Shown: positions 8,538 to 16,931, numbered from the stretch's first letter. The stretch: 64,000 nt of DNA from SVEL01 sp045125245 (GCA_045125245.1 JBGVNF010000079.1:43740-107739); one strand, 5' to 3'. Numbers and translations: made by a program. The notes: a model not told the origin generated them from the letters alone.

Positions 8538-8786
8538 TTAGCTTCTTTTATACTTATCCTTTGTGGCTAATCCACCACGTATATGACGCTCAGCCTTGTT
8601 CAAATCAAGCACCTTTCTAGCCTGAGTGGCCAGCGCAGGGTTAATTGCAAATAAACGGTCAGCGACATCTTTATGTACTGTACTCTTACTCACCCCAAAC
8701 CTCTTCGCAGCCTGGCGCACCGTAGCATTTTCTTCGATTATGTAATGAGCTATATCGATAGCTCGTTCTTCAATGTATCCTTTCAT
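8538..8786 (-). CDS. spoIIID: Sporulation transcriptional regulator SpoIIID
   Basis: 82 residues, the size of SpoIIID. The helix-turn-helix segment includes ATVRQAAKRFGVSKSTVHKD (about residues 21-40), followed by the basic tail with AERHIRGGLATKDKYK. SpoIIID works in the mother cell with SigE, activating and repressing engulfment-stage genes. The gene lies directly upstream of mbl-flhO-flhP, a conserved order in endospore formers. AGGAA precedes the ATG. With spoIID and spoIIQ at 35875-37684, it indicates a spore-forming lineage. Confidence 0.95.
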   Translation of the reverse strand: MKGYIEERAIDIAHYIIEENATVRQAAKRFGVSKSTVHKDVADRLFAINPALATQARKVLDLNKAERHIRGGLATKDKYKRS

Positions 8787-9046
8787 AGAATGTTCCTAAA
8801 AGATTGTTTGTACATTCTATGCAAGAAGTGCGTTAAGATATGACTATAACTCTATGTAAAGTATTTTTTGAATTTAGGAATTCCCGTCTTACTAATATAT
8901 TCATTTGCCTCTTTTGAACCGCGAATGTACTTACATCAAACAATAATGCTACAAAATTAAACCTTGTATAATTTACTCTTGCATTTTTCTCTTAATCCTA
9001 TTATAATTTTTTCATAGAAATGAGTTTTACGACCGTAGGCATTCTG

Positions 9047-9565
9047 CTAAAGCGGGCTACTCATTTCTTTTTTTGTTCTCAAAAAATCATATAAGTATAT
9101 TTTTCCGTCCTCATCATGTCTCACCAACATTCTAATCTTATATATATTGTATCTCACCAATTCTCCATCAAAACCATAGACTGGCAAAGCTAATCTTGTA
9201 TCATATCTATACCAACCATATCTGGCTTTCTTTCCATGTTTCTCACCATAATCCACTGCACTTGATTTATTTGTAGCTATCTGAATCAGTTCACCTACTG
9301 CCTGTGTAATATTAGCCTTAGCCTTTAGATTAGGGCCCTTTAATACCGTTTTATCCTTCCCATGTGTAAATTCATCTGGAAAGTCCTTACCTATATATAT
9401 TTTTTCTGCCGTCTCTTCAATTTCATAAAACTTTCCAACGTATTCATATAAAAACCTTTCTATTTCATCCCATTCCTTAATTTCTTTCCCTTTAAATCGA
9501 ATATCATTGATTACAACAATCTTTCTACCATCTTCATCTATAATAATGCTAATTTCTCTATTCAT
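9047..9565 (-). CDS. Protein of unknown function, resembles phage polyvalent-protein domains
   Basis: 172 residues, soluble, no signal peptide. The C-terminal half (about 85-172) contains YGWYRYDTRLALPVYG, an RYNIYKIRMLVRHDEDGK stretch and YLYDFLRTKKEMSSPL. I associate this pattern, with low certainty, with domains found at the ends of large Lachnospiraceae phage proteins and with some toxin-like domains. The N-terminal part may be an oxygenase-free beta-rich domain. It is divergent from the XRE regulator at 9686, so it could be the partner of that repressor. GGGAGG precedes the ATG. The function is not known. Confidence 0.6.
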   Translation of the reverse strand: MNREISIIIDEDGRKIVVINDIRFKGKEIKEWDEIERFLYEYVGKFYEIEETAEKIYIGKDFPDEFTHGKDKTVLKGPNLKAKANITQAVGELIQIATNKSSAVDYGEKHGKKARYGWYRYDTRLALPVYGFDGELVRYNIYKIRMLVRHDEDGKIYLYDFLRTKKEMSSPL

Positions 9566-9647
9566 ACTTTACCCTCCCATATCTTTATATATTTTAATTG
9601 TATACATTATATATTATTAGTAACTTCATTTCAACCAATATTTATTA

Positions 9648-9671
9648 TATACTTATATTACATTAAGTATA
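9648..9671 (+). promoter_or_regulatory. Candidate operator for the XRE regulator
   Basis: Inverted repeat TATACTTA (9648-9655) and TAAGTATA (9664-9671) with an 8-base spacer. It lies immediately before the ribosome binding site of the XRE gene, and in the divergent region with the 172-aa gene. Self-regulation by the XRE protein is an inference. Confidence 0.55.
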
Positions 9672-9685
9672 TAGGAGATACCAAT

Positions 9686-10003
9686 ATGGAACAAGAAAAC
9701 TACGGAACACTTATTAAAAAATTAAGAATCGAACACAACCTTACCCAAAATCAAGTCGCAGAATCTCTTGGCGTTACCCCAGGTTACATCAGCAATGTAG
9801 AGAACAATCGTACTGCAATGTCACTCCGTATATTAACTTACTATGCTAGATTAGTCGGTTGCTCATTAGATTCACTTGTAGGCGTATTAGAGCCTGAATA
9901 TACCGAAACAGCTCTCGACCGAAAATTATACGAAGCTATTTTGGAATTAGATACAGATACCAAAGAAAAACTACTAAAGACCATTGAAGTATGGAAAAAA
10001 TAA
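9686..10003 (+). CDS. XRE family transcriptional regulator
   Basis: 105 residues. The helix-turn-helix domain covers about residues 8-62: LIKKLRIEHNLTQNQVAESL then GVTPGYISNVENNRTAMSLR. The C-terminal 40 residues are acidic and helical and may mediate dimerisation. Such small cro/cI-like repressors often control a neighbouring toxin, phage or island gene; the divergent 172-aa gene is the obvious candidate. GGAGATACC precedes the ATG. A strong terminator follows directly, so it is a single-gene transcript. Confidence 0.88.
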   Translation: MEQENYGTLIKKLRIEHNLTQNQVAESLGVTPGYISNVENNRTAMSLRILTYYARLVGCSLDSLVGVLEPEYTETALDRKLYEAILELDTDTKEKLLKTIEVWKK

Positions 10004-10011
10004 AATTTAAA

Positions 10012-10039
10012 GGCAGGGAATTTTATCCCTGCCACTTTT
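10012..10039 (+). terminator. Terminator of the XRE gene
   Basis: Stem GGCAGGGA/TCCCTGCC with a 6-base loop followed by ACTTTT. Confidence 0.8.
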
Positions 10040-10108
10040 CGAGAAATTCTTCATTGCAATACCTTCTTCCCAATCATCTTTTCCTCCAATAGAATTCTAT
10101 TCTTTACT

Positions 10109-10849
10109 CTACAACCACTCCACAGACCTTTTTAAGGCTTCAATCGTCTTTGTCTCCAAAACACATCTTGCATTGCACTCTTTTGCCTTATTCAAACGTG
10201 CTATTAAATCCGTTTCACCATCACCTAATGCCAAATGATCTTTGGGCGGATTTTCTCGCCCATCATGAATATGAAAATGACATAGCTTGTCCTTATGTGC
10301 ATTAATATAAGGTGTATCGATTTCTCCTGTCGCCTTTGAATGTCCTATGTCCCAAGTCAAAACAAAACAATTGCTTTGAAGCATTTTTTCTATTGCTTTC
10401 TTTTCATACTGACGAAATCCGTTGGTATTTTCGATTGCAATCTTTACTTCTGATTCTCCAATCCATTCCTCGCATAATTTTACAAACTGCAAAATATACT
10501 CCATGTATACATCAAAATCTCTCTCATACATTTGCACTTTCTTATCTGGCAATGTAATATAAATTCCGTGATGCATATGCATGTTAAGTATTAATGGTTG
10601 TTCCTTCTTTCCATACTTATCTTTTAAGGTTACAAATTGTTTTGCAACTTCTATCGTGCGGCGCACCGTTTCCAAATATGCCTCTCTTACCAGTGGATTA
10701 AAATCTGCAATATTCATATTCTCATCTAAATGAATTGTATAATAAATCCCTGCATCATCAGCTTTCTTATAAAACCAATCGATATTCTCCATTTTATCAA
10801 TCTGATACTCGGGAAAATTCATATTTAATTCAACAAAGGATAATCCCAA
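10109..10849 (-). CDS. Sugar phosphate isomerase/epimerase-like TIM barrel, apparently 5'-truncated
   Basis: 246 residues from a TTG. It shows the xylose-isomerase-like TIM-barrel family: LSFVELNMNFPEY, a metal-ligand-like LILNMHMHHGIY, IAIENTNGFRQYE, WDIGHSKATGE and CHFHIHDGREN. The first beta strand, normally about 20 residues earlier, is missing. The frame stays open from 10897, without an ATG, giving EDILEDNIALCKELG before the TTG, which looks like family sequence. That stretch overlaps the end of the upstream fusion gene. The TTG itself has its only GGAG one base away, too close to work. It is therefore probably a decaying remnant, or a gene translated by coupling from an unusual start. 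Confidence 0.6.
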   Translation of the reverse strand: MGLSFVELNMNFPEYQIDKMENIDWFYKKADDAGIYYTIHLDENMNIADFNPLVREAYLETVRRTIEVAKQFVTLKDKYGKKEQPLILNMHMHHGIYITLPDKKVQMYERDFDVYMEYILQFVKLCEEWIGESEVKIAIENTNGFRQYEKKAIEKMLQSNCFVLTWDIGHSKATGEIDTPYINAHKDKLCHFHIHDGRENPPKDHLALGDGETDLIARLNKAKECNARCVLETKTIEALKRSVEWL

Positions 10850-10887
10850 CTCCTTACAAAGCGCGATATTATCCTCTAATATATCCT

Positions 10888-12159
10888 CTAAAACAATTCA
10901 TCCAACAACAAATAATACTTAATCTTCTCCCAGTCAGGTTCAATCCCTAGTGTCTCAAACAACTTATCCTCATTAAAATCTTCGTATATTTTTCCGCCAT
11001 ACATTCCAGAAAAATTATGCTTCAGACTTCTATAACAAAGTGCTATATCATTCCATTTATCCCCAACACCTGCTCTGCTTAAATCTATAAATCCACTAAT
11101 TTGTCCATCTTCTAAGAATATATTAGGTAAACAATAATCTCCATGTGAAAATACTGGTTCAAATGTAGGACGATTGTTCTCCAGCCACTCTAGTAAATGC
11201 CTTGGACTTTCAAAACCATTTTTTCCAAAAGTTTCAGGGTCTACATTATCTACATCCACTAAATTATTCTCCACTCGTAAACGAGCTTCATTTAACACAA
11301 TATCCAAATCACGCACTACAGGGCATCCGCTAATATCTACTTTCCATAGCATTTGAAGTCCATCCGCTAATGCTTTTAAAAGTATATCTGCATTTTCCAA
11401 GTAATACTCATCACAAGACATTTTCCCACCTATTTTTGACATAAGTAAATAACATTTACCACATTCTTCTTCATATTCAATCACTCGTGGCACTAGAATT
11501 TTACCTTCTAGCCATTTCATTATTTGTACCTGTTTTCTTGCAGATATCGAATCATCCTCTATTTTCAATACCATGTCATCAAAAATCAACACCTGATTAC
11601 CAGACATTCCCACATCATCCACTGTATATTGCTTGTTATCAATCAACAATTTTATTTTTGGCGGTATCTGCATCTTTTCCAAAAACATACTTGCTTCTTC
11701 ACGATTCTTAAAAACAATAATATTTTTGTATGAATATTTCTCAAGTAGCTCCATCACCTGTGGTCTATTCTGCGAATGATAATTTTGCACAAACTCCATA
11801 AATTCTGCGTCTTCTTCATCCTCTGCCTCAAACCATGGCATATCTGTCCGCTCTTTTCCTCTACGCTCCCTTATTCCTTCTAGACAAACCTCTAAGGGAT
11901 AATCTAAAAAGATAACGGTGTCGCATTCCTTCAATCGTAGCTCTAAAGTAGAACCATAATTACCATCCATTATCCATTCATTCTTTTTCATTATATCAGA
12001 AACTCGCTGATGAAAAATCGGCGCTTCAACAATAGTTCTATCTGAGTTCCAATACATCATATCTAAATGAAAAAGAGGAATATTTGTAATTTTATGTAGT
12101 TTTCTGGATAATGTACTCTTTCCACTTCCAGGACAGCCAATTACTATGATTTTATTCAT
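10888..12159 (-). CDS. Fusion of a P-loop nucleotide kinase-like domain and an APH-type phosphotransferase
   Basis: 423 residues. Residues 1-165 are an adenylate-kinase/FlaR-like P-loop domain: Walker A IGCPGSGKSTL near 7-17, HLDMMYW, EWIMDGNYG and TVIFLDYPL. Residues 168-423 are an aminoglycoside phosphotransferase (APH(3')-like) fold with lysine VLKI (K199), catalytic loop HGDYCLPN (339-346), metal-binding GFIDLSRAG (356-364), and the usual C-terminal LLLDELF. Both halves keep their key residues. APH enzymes phosphorylate aminoglycosides or other small molecules; the true substrate here cannot be read from sequence. The stop codon lies within the open frame of the following truncated isomerase. 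Confidence 0.8.
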   Translation of the reverse strand: MNKIIVIGCPGSGKSTLSRKLHKITNIPLFHLDMMYWNSDRTIVEAPIFHQRVSDIMKKNEWIMDGNYGSTLELRLKECDTVIFLDYPLEVCLEGIRERRGKERTDMPWFEAEDEEDAEFMEFVQNYHSQNRPQVMELLEKYSYKNIIVFKNREEASMFLEKMQIPPKIKLLIDNKQYTVDDVGMSGNQVLIFDDMVLKIEDDSISARKQVQIMKWLEGKILVPRVIEYEEECGKCYLLMSKIGGKMSCDEYYLENADILLKALADGLQMLWKVDISGCPVVRDLDIVLNEARLRVENNLVDVDNVDPETFGKNGFESPRHLLEWLENNRPTFEPVFSHGDYCLPNIFLEDGQISGFIDLSRAGVGDKWNDIALCYRSLKHNFSGMYGGKIYEDFNEDKLFETLGIEPDWEKIKYYLLLDELF

Positions 12160-12222
12160 ATCGATTCTACGCCTTTCTACTAAATTTTTGTAACAGTTCA
12201 GTCTAATTAACCTTAATTATAC

Positions 12223-12254
12223 CAAAAACACTTCCGTTTTTCTACCGGAAGTGT
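12223..12254 (-). terminator. Terminator of the ahpC-ahpF-like operon
   Basis: Leftward reading: stem ACACTTCCG/CGGAAGTGT with a 9-base loop and then TTTTTGG. Confidence 0.8.
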
Positions 12255-12330
12255 CCTCGTATTGCCCCTATTCAATTACCCATATCAACTTACATTTTCT
12301 CATCAACAAGGGCTATAATAAAATTCACTT

Positions 12331-13977
12331 TCAAATCCCCTCTACAATTTCCAATATCTGCTGTATATTTTTCTTTCCAAAGTGCACATGCTCATTATTA
12401 ATTACCATACACGGAACACTCATAACCTTGTATTTATTTCTCAAACTTTCAAAATGTTGAATATCATACACCTCTGTCGCTATACCCTCTCCGACTGCTG
12501 CCATATGCTGAGCAGCGATAACCAAATCTGGGCACATAGTGCAAGATAAAGACACTAGAATTTTTATATCCACTGGATTTCTTATCCCTTTAATTCTGTT
12601 TCGAATATCCTCGTCCATTGCTTGTCCTGGACCTGATGCATTGTACATTCCCAAAACAAACGACGTAAATTCATGACCGCCCGGAACTCCATGGAAGGCA
12701 AGTCCTGTATAAATATCATCTTTATACAACTTAACACATGGTGTAAATTCAACATTATTATCTGTCACAAGTTCCATAGATAATTTATCCGTCATCGCTA
12801 CCAAAGCTTCTACATAGCCCTGTAACTCTTTAGATACCAAACGTTCGTCTAGATATAACTTTAACACCAATGGATTTTCCATTCTTTCAAAAACAGTTTC
12901 TAGCTGTGCACACATTTCCGGTGTAAATATTCCATCTTTTTGTGTTACATTATTTCCATCTGAGACTTTTTCTTTCTTACCAGAAAACACTTTTTCTCGA
13001 ATTACTGGATCCTTAGTACGAAGCCCTGTCCTGCTTTGCACCTTTGCAACATATTTTTCCAGCTCTGTAGCTGCCAAAGCACCATCACTTGTGGCTGTTA
13101 CTACTTGCCTCAGTGGTTTTACACAGATGTCGCCAGCTGCATATAGTCCATCCACACTGGTTTTTTGAGATTTATCCGTAATAATATATCCTTGCTCGTT
13201 CAGTTCTGCAATATCTTTTACCAAATCCGTCTCTGGCGCATATCCTACAAAAACAAATACACCAAAGTATTCTCCTTCTTTTGCATGATATTCTGTAAGC
13301 TCACCAGTAGTACGATTCTTGTAGCGAATATAGTTAAGACCATTTTCTCCCTTTACCTCTTCCACCAACGTATCTGTTATTACAGTTATATTTTCGTGAC
13401 TTCGTGCCTGCTCTGCCACAGCCTCTGCGCAGGAGAAATCCGGTCCTCTCATAATAATAGTAATATGACTGGCGAATTTAGTTAAAAAAATACTTTCTTC
13501 TGCAGCAGCAAATCCACCACCTATGACAAATACCTCTTTTCCTGTAAAAAATTCACCATCACAAGTAGCGCAATAGGCAACGCCTCTTCCTCTATATTCT
13601 TCCTCACCTTTAAATCCTACCATTTTAGGACGAGCTCCGGTGGCAAGTAATACACCAAGACATTTAAAATCTCCACGATTGGTATGCACAATTTTCACAT
13701 CGTTCTTAAAATCAAGACCCGTCGCTTCGGCAATTAAAAAATCTGCGCCAAAATATTCTGCCTGCAAATACATAGTATCTGTCAAATCTTTTCCACTACA
13801 AGTTCCTACTCCAGGATAATTTACCACTTCATGAGTGATAGTGATTTGCCCACCAAACTGCTCTTTCTCCAACACTAATACACGATACTTTGCACGAGTT
13901 AAGTATATGGCGGCGGATAGTCCTGCCGGACCACCGCCTATAATCACTACGTCATAAAGATTTTCTGTATCTACCAT
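12331..13977 (-). CDS. AhpF-like peroxiredoxin reductase with permuted domain order
   Basis: 548 residues. Residues 1-315 are a thioredoxin-reductase flavoprotein: FAD motif IGGGPAGLSAAIYL (13-26), redox pair CATC (136-139), NADPH motif VIGGGFAAAEE (151-161) and YAAGDICVKPLRQVVTA. Residues 350-548 look like the tandem thioredoxin-fold domain that in enteric AhpF lies at the N-terminus, with redox pair CTMC (479-482) and cis-proline VMSVPCMVI. It should pass electrons from NAD(P)H to AhpC. Its ATG overlaps the ahpC stop (TAATG), showing translational coupling. The swapped domain order is the odd feature. Confidence 0.88.
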   Translation of the reverse strand: MVDTENLYDVVIIGGGPAGLSAAIYLTRAKYRVLVLEKEQFGGQITITHEVVNYPGVGTCSGKDLTDTMYLQAEYFGADFLIAEATGLDFKNDVKIVHTNRGDFKCLGVLLATGARPKMVGFKGEEEYRGRGVAYCATCDGEFFTGKEVFVIGGGFAAAEESIFLTKFASHITIIMRGPDFSCAEAVAEQARSHENITVITDTLVEEVKGENGLNYIRYKNRTTGELTEYHAKEGEYFGVFVFVGYAPETDLVKDIAELNEQGYIITDKSQKTSVDGLYAAGDICVKPLRQVVTATSDGALAATELEKYVAKVQSRTGLRTKDPVIREKVFSGKKEKVSDGNNVTQKDGIFTPEMCAQLETVFERMENPLVLKLYLDERLVSKELQGYVEALVAMTDKLSMELVTDNNVEFTPCVKLYKDDIYTGLAFHGVPGGHEFTSFVLGMYNASGPGQAMDEDIRNRIKGIRNPVDIKILVSLSCTMCPDLVIAAQHMAAVGEGIATEVYDIQHFESLRNKYKVMSVPCMVINNEHVHFGKKNIQQILEIVEGI

Positions 13978-14540
13978 TATAACTGTCCCACCAAATCAAG
14001 ACTTGGTTTTAAAGTCTCAGCACCCGGCTTCCAGTTAGCTGGGCATACCTGATCACCATGGGCATGCACAAACTGACATGCTTGAACCTTACGGAGAAGT
14101 TCTTCTGCATTTCTACCTACATTTCCTGCTGTCACCTCATAACCTACGATTTTTCCTTCTGGATTGACGATAAAAGTACCACGCTCTGCTAAACCATCTG
14201 CTTCAATAAGCACTTCAAAATCTTTGGAAATCGAATGAGTTGGATCTGCTAGCATAGGATAGTTAATTTTGCGGATACGCTCTGATGCATCATGCCACGC
14301 TTTATGCACAAAATGTGTATCTGTGGATACAGAATAGATTTCGCATCCGATTTCCCTAAACTGCTTATACTTTTCCGCCAAATCCTCCAATTCTGTTGGG
14401 CATATAAAAGTAAAGTCTGCGGGATAGAAAAAGAACACACTCCATTTTCCCAAAATATCTTCCTTAGATATCATCTTAAATTCCTTATTATGAAATGCAT
14501 AAGTTCTAAAATCTGCTATTTCCTTGTTAATCATTGACAT
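13977..14540 (-). CDS. ahpC: Alkyl hydroperoxide reductase AhpC (2-Cys peroxiredoxin)
   Basis: 187 residues from the ATG at 14540, which follows AAGGAG by 8 bases; a longer frame upstream lacks a ribosome binding site. The peroxidatic cysteine is C47 in ADFTFICPTELEDLA, and the resolving cysteine is C166 in HGDQVCPANWKPG. AhpC reduces hydrogen peroxide, organic peroxides and peroxynitrite and is recycled by the reductase encoded next to it. Two palindromes lie upstream, between it and the divergent bile-acid transporter gene. No PerR-like box like those at 34103 and 34588 was seen here. Confidence 0.93.
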   Translation of the reverse strand: MSMINKEIADFRTYAFHNKEFKMISKEDILGKWSVFFFYPADFTFICPTELEDLAEKYKQFREIGCEIYSVSTDTHFVHKAWHDASERIRKINYPMLADPTHSISKDFEVLIEADGLAERGTFIVNPEGKIVGYEVTAGNVGRNAEELLRKVQACQFVHAHGDQVCPANWKPGAETLKPSLDLVGQL

Positions 14541-14567
14541 AGTAATTACTCCTTTTCTTCTTATATT

Positions 14568-14582
14568 TTGAGAATATCTCAA
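14568..14582. promoter_or_regulatory. Palindrome in the ahpC / baiG-like divergent region
   Basis: TTGAGAATATCTCAA, a perfect 15-base palindrome 28 bases upstream of the ahpC start. A regulator-binding role is inferred only from symmetry and position. Confidence 0.45.
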
Positions 14583-14605
14583 TGCTAGTTTGTCCAAAAT
14601 AAGTT

Positions 14606-14621
14606 GAAATACACATATTTC
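14606..14621. promoter_or_regulatory. Second palindrome in the ahpC / baiG-like divergent region
   Basis: GAAATACACATATTTC, 6-base arms around CACA, 52 bases upstream of the MFS transporter start. It may be an operator for the rightward pair; no regulator gene is adjacent. Confidence 0.4.
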
Positions 14622-14672
14622 TTTAAAAAAAAGCAATACTATCTATAAATAAAAAATAAATGAGGTATATGT

Positions 14673-16106
14673 ATGGAACCTTCTAATGAGACAAATTATA
14701 TGAAAAGATTCCTGCCCTATGCACTTGCTGCCTTTTTAGTAGGCATCGTAGGCGGACTCTCTACCGTGCTCGGTCCAGCCTTTATGTTGGATATGAATTT
14801 AGCTTATAACAATACTACATGGTCAGCCCTGGCACAGGCCATATCCACTGCAGCATGCGCTCCCATTCTCGGAAAACTTGGAGATTTATTTGGAAGAAGA
14901 AGAACTCTTTTATTAGGAATCCTTGTTTTTACCCTTGGTTCAATTCTAAGTGCCCTATCTACTTCCCTTATGTTTTTACTTGTAGCACGCTTTGTAGTAG
15001 GAATAGGAACTGCAGCCATTGCACCTACAGTTATATCTTATATAATTACAGAATTTCCACCAAAGCAGACTGCCAAAGGTTTCTCCCTTTATATGCTGAT
15101 TTCCAGTGCAGCTGTTATCTTTGGTCCAACCCTTGGCGGATTAATTTTAGAGGCTTATGGCTGGCGAGCGCTTATGTGGATTTCATCTATAATATGTGTC
15201 GTATTTTTTTTACTATGCTTTTTTACACTTCCCAGACAAACCTTTGTCAGAAAGCCTATAAAGAATTTTGACCTAATTGGAGCTTTTTTTGTAATTGTCA
15301 CATTTGGCCTATTGCTTTGCGTTCCCTCTTTTGGACAGAATTTTGGCTGGACATCCATCCCATTTATACTGGTACTTATTCTTACAATTATCACTTTAGT
15401 AGCCCTTGTTGTAATCGAAAGAAAAGCAAAAAATCCAATTCTCATCGGCTCTTTTATGGCTCGAAAAGCCTTCATCCTGCCTGTTATTATTCTTTTTTTA
15501 ACACAGGGATTAATGCAGGCAAATATGACTAATACCATCGTATTTGTAAATTATACCCAGCCGACAAATACTGCCATTTCTGGATATGCTATCTCTATAA
15601 TGTATGTTGGAATGTCTCTTGGTTCCATTCTTTTAGGACCTCTTGCTGACCGTTTTGAACCAAAACGTATTCTAACCTATTCCCTTCTGCTGACTGGCAT
15701 TGGTTGTGGAACTATGCTTTTATTTTCCCAAGCTACAACCTTCTTCCTGCTAGCAGCTTCCCTTGGCATCTTAGGTTTTGGTCTTGGGGCGAACGCTACT
15801 ATTTTTATGAAGATTGTTCTCTCCAATCTACCTATGGAAACTGCAGGCACAGGTACCGGTATCTATGGACTTTTCAGGGACCTTGCGGCACCCTTTGGTG
15901 TTGCAGTCTTCGTTCCTTTATTTACCAACAAAATTACTCGTCTATCTATGGATACCACAACGAATTTAACAACGCCAGAGATTGCCGTTAACTCCATCCA
16001 CATGCTTGCGATGATAGAGCTTACTTGCGTTGCTATAGGTATTTTTATTGTTCAGTTACTACCAAAAATTTATAAAAGCAATAATTTAAAAGGAGAACAG
16101 CTATGA
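14673..16106 (+). CDS. MFS transporter resembling the bile-acid importer BaiG
   Basis: 477 residues, the same length as I recall for BaiG of Clostridium scindens, with about 14 membrane segments (DHA2-type major facilitator). Segments that I recognise as BaiG-like include VLGPAF, YNNTTW, ACAPILGKLGDLFGRR (motif A, about 62-77), FVVGIGTAAIAP, FLTQGLMQANMTN, YTQPTNTAISGYAISIMYVG and ATIFMKIVLSNL. BaiG imports unconjugated primary bile acids with protons. Its ATGA overlap with the downstream 7alpha-HSDH-like gene supports a bile-acid substrate. Drug efflux by a related protein is the main alternative. GAGG precedes the ATG. Confidence 0.8.
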   Translation: MEPSNETNYMKRFLPYALAAFLVGIVGGLSTVLGPAFMLDMNLAYNNTTWSALAQAISTAACAPILGKLGDLFGRRRTLLLGILVFTLGSILSALSTSLMFLLVARFVVGIGTAAIAPTVISYIITEFPPKQTAKGFSLYMLISSAAVIFGPTLGGLILEAYGWRALMWISSIICVVFFLLCFFTLPRQTFVRKPIKNFDLIGAFFVIVTFGLLLCVPSFGQNFGWTSIPFILVLILTIITLVALVVIERKAKNPILIGSFMARKAFILPVIILFLTQGLMQANMTNTIVFVNYTQPTNTAISGYAISIMYVGMSLGSILLGPLADRFEPKRILTYSLLLTGIGCGTMLLFSQATTFFLLAASLGILGFGLGANATIFMKIVLSNLPMETAGTGTGIYGLFRDLAAPFGVAVFVPLFTNKITRLSMDTTTNLTTPEIAVNSIHMLAMIELTCVAIGIFIVQLLPKIYKSNNLKGEQL

Positions 16107-16903
16107 GATTAGAAAACAAAGTCATTCTAATAACAGCCTCTACCAGAGGAATAGGACTTGCCTGTGTAAAGGCGTGTGCAAAAGAAGGTGCCATCGTCTA
16201 TATGGCAGCACGAAACTTGGAAGCCGCAAAGAAAACTGCAAACGAATTAAATACACAAGGGTATCACATAAAATGCGTTTATAACGATGCCAGTGAACCA
16301 GACACTTTTTTATCTATGGTGGATGAAGTCGTGAAAACAGAAGGTCATCTTGATGTGCTGGTAAATAACTTCGGAATCTCCAATCCACAAAAGGATTTAG
16401 ACTTTTCTCACACAGATGTCAACGATTATCTGAATATTGTAACTCTAAATCTTCGAAGTGTATTTATGGCAAGCCAGGCAGCTGCAAAACATATGGCAAA
16501 GCATGGCGGTGGAAGTATTGTAAATATTTCTTCCATCGGTGGCTTAGTACCAGACATCTCGCAGGTTTCCTACGGTAGCAGTAAAGCTGCCATCAACTAC
16601 CTCACAAAACTAATTGCGGTTCAAGAGGCCACCCACCATATTCGTTGCAATGCCGTCCTGCCAGGAATGACAGCTACAGAAGCCGTTAAAAATCATCTCT
16701 CCGAAGATTTCCGCAACCTGTTTCTCCATCACATCCCTTTAAAAAAAATTGGATTACCTACAGAAATAGCTGCTGCGGTAGTCTATTTTGCCAGCGACGA
16801 ATCCGCTTACACCACTGGTCAGATTCTTGCAGTTTCCGGAGGTTTTGGTCTCGCCACACCTATTTATGGGGATGTTATCGATACAAACACATCTCGAACT
16901 TAA
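16103..16903 (+). CDS. Short-chain dehydrogenase resembling 7alpha-hydroxysteroid dehydrogenase
   Basis: 266 residues, classical SDR. Cofactor motif TASTRGIGLA (11-20), NNFG (88-91), catalytic serine in NISSIGG (about 144), Y157 and K161 in YGSSK. The start MRLENKVILITASTRGIGLA, the middle segment RCNAVLPGMTATEAV, and the end TGQILAVSGGFGLATPI closely match my memory of 7alpha-HSDH from Eubacterium VPI 12708. That enzyme oxidises the 7alpha-hydroxyl of cholate and chenodeoxycholate. AAAGGAG precedes the ATG, which overlaps the transporter stop codon. No other bai gene is seen nearby, so any bile-acid activity here would be 7-oxidation rather than dehydroxylation. Confidence 0.82.
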   Translation: MRLENKVILITASTRGIGLACVKACAKEGAIVYMAARNLEAAKKTANELNTQGYHIKCVYNDASEPDTFLSMVDEVVKTEGHLDVLVNNFGISNPQKDLDFSHTDVNDYLNIVTLNLRSVFMASQAAAKHMAKHGGGSIVNISSIGGLVPDISQVSYGSSKAAINYLTKLIAVQEATHHIRCNAVLPGMTATEAVKNHLSEDFRNLFLHHIPLKKIGLPTEIAAAVVYFASDESAYTTGQILAVSGGFGLATPIYGDVIDTNTSRT

Positions 16904-16931
16904 ATCATCTACCTAAATCCCTCTACCTAGG

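Noticed and set aside
14819..15271. 150-aa frame within the MFS transporter
   Set aside because: Shifted-frame shadow of a clear membrane transporter; its composition is not protein-like.
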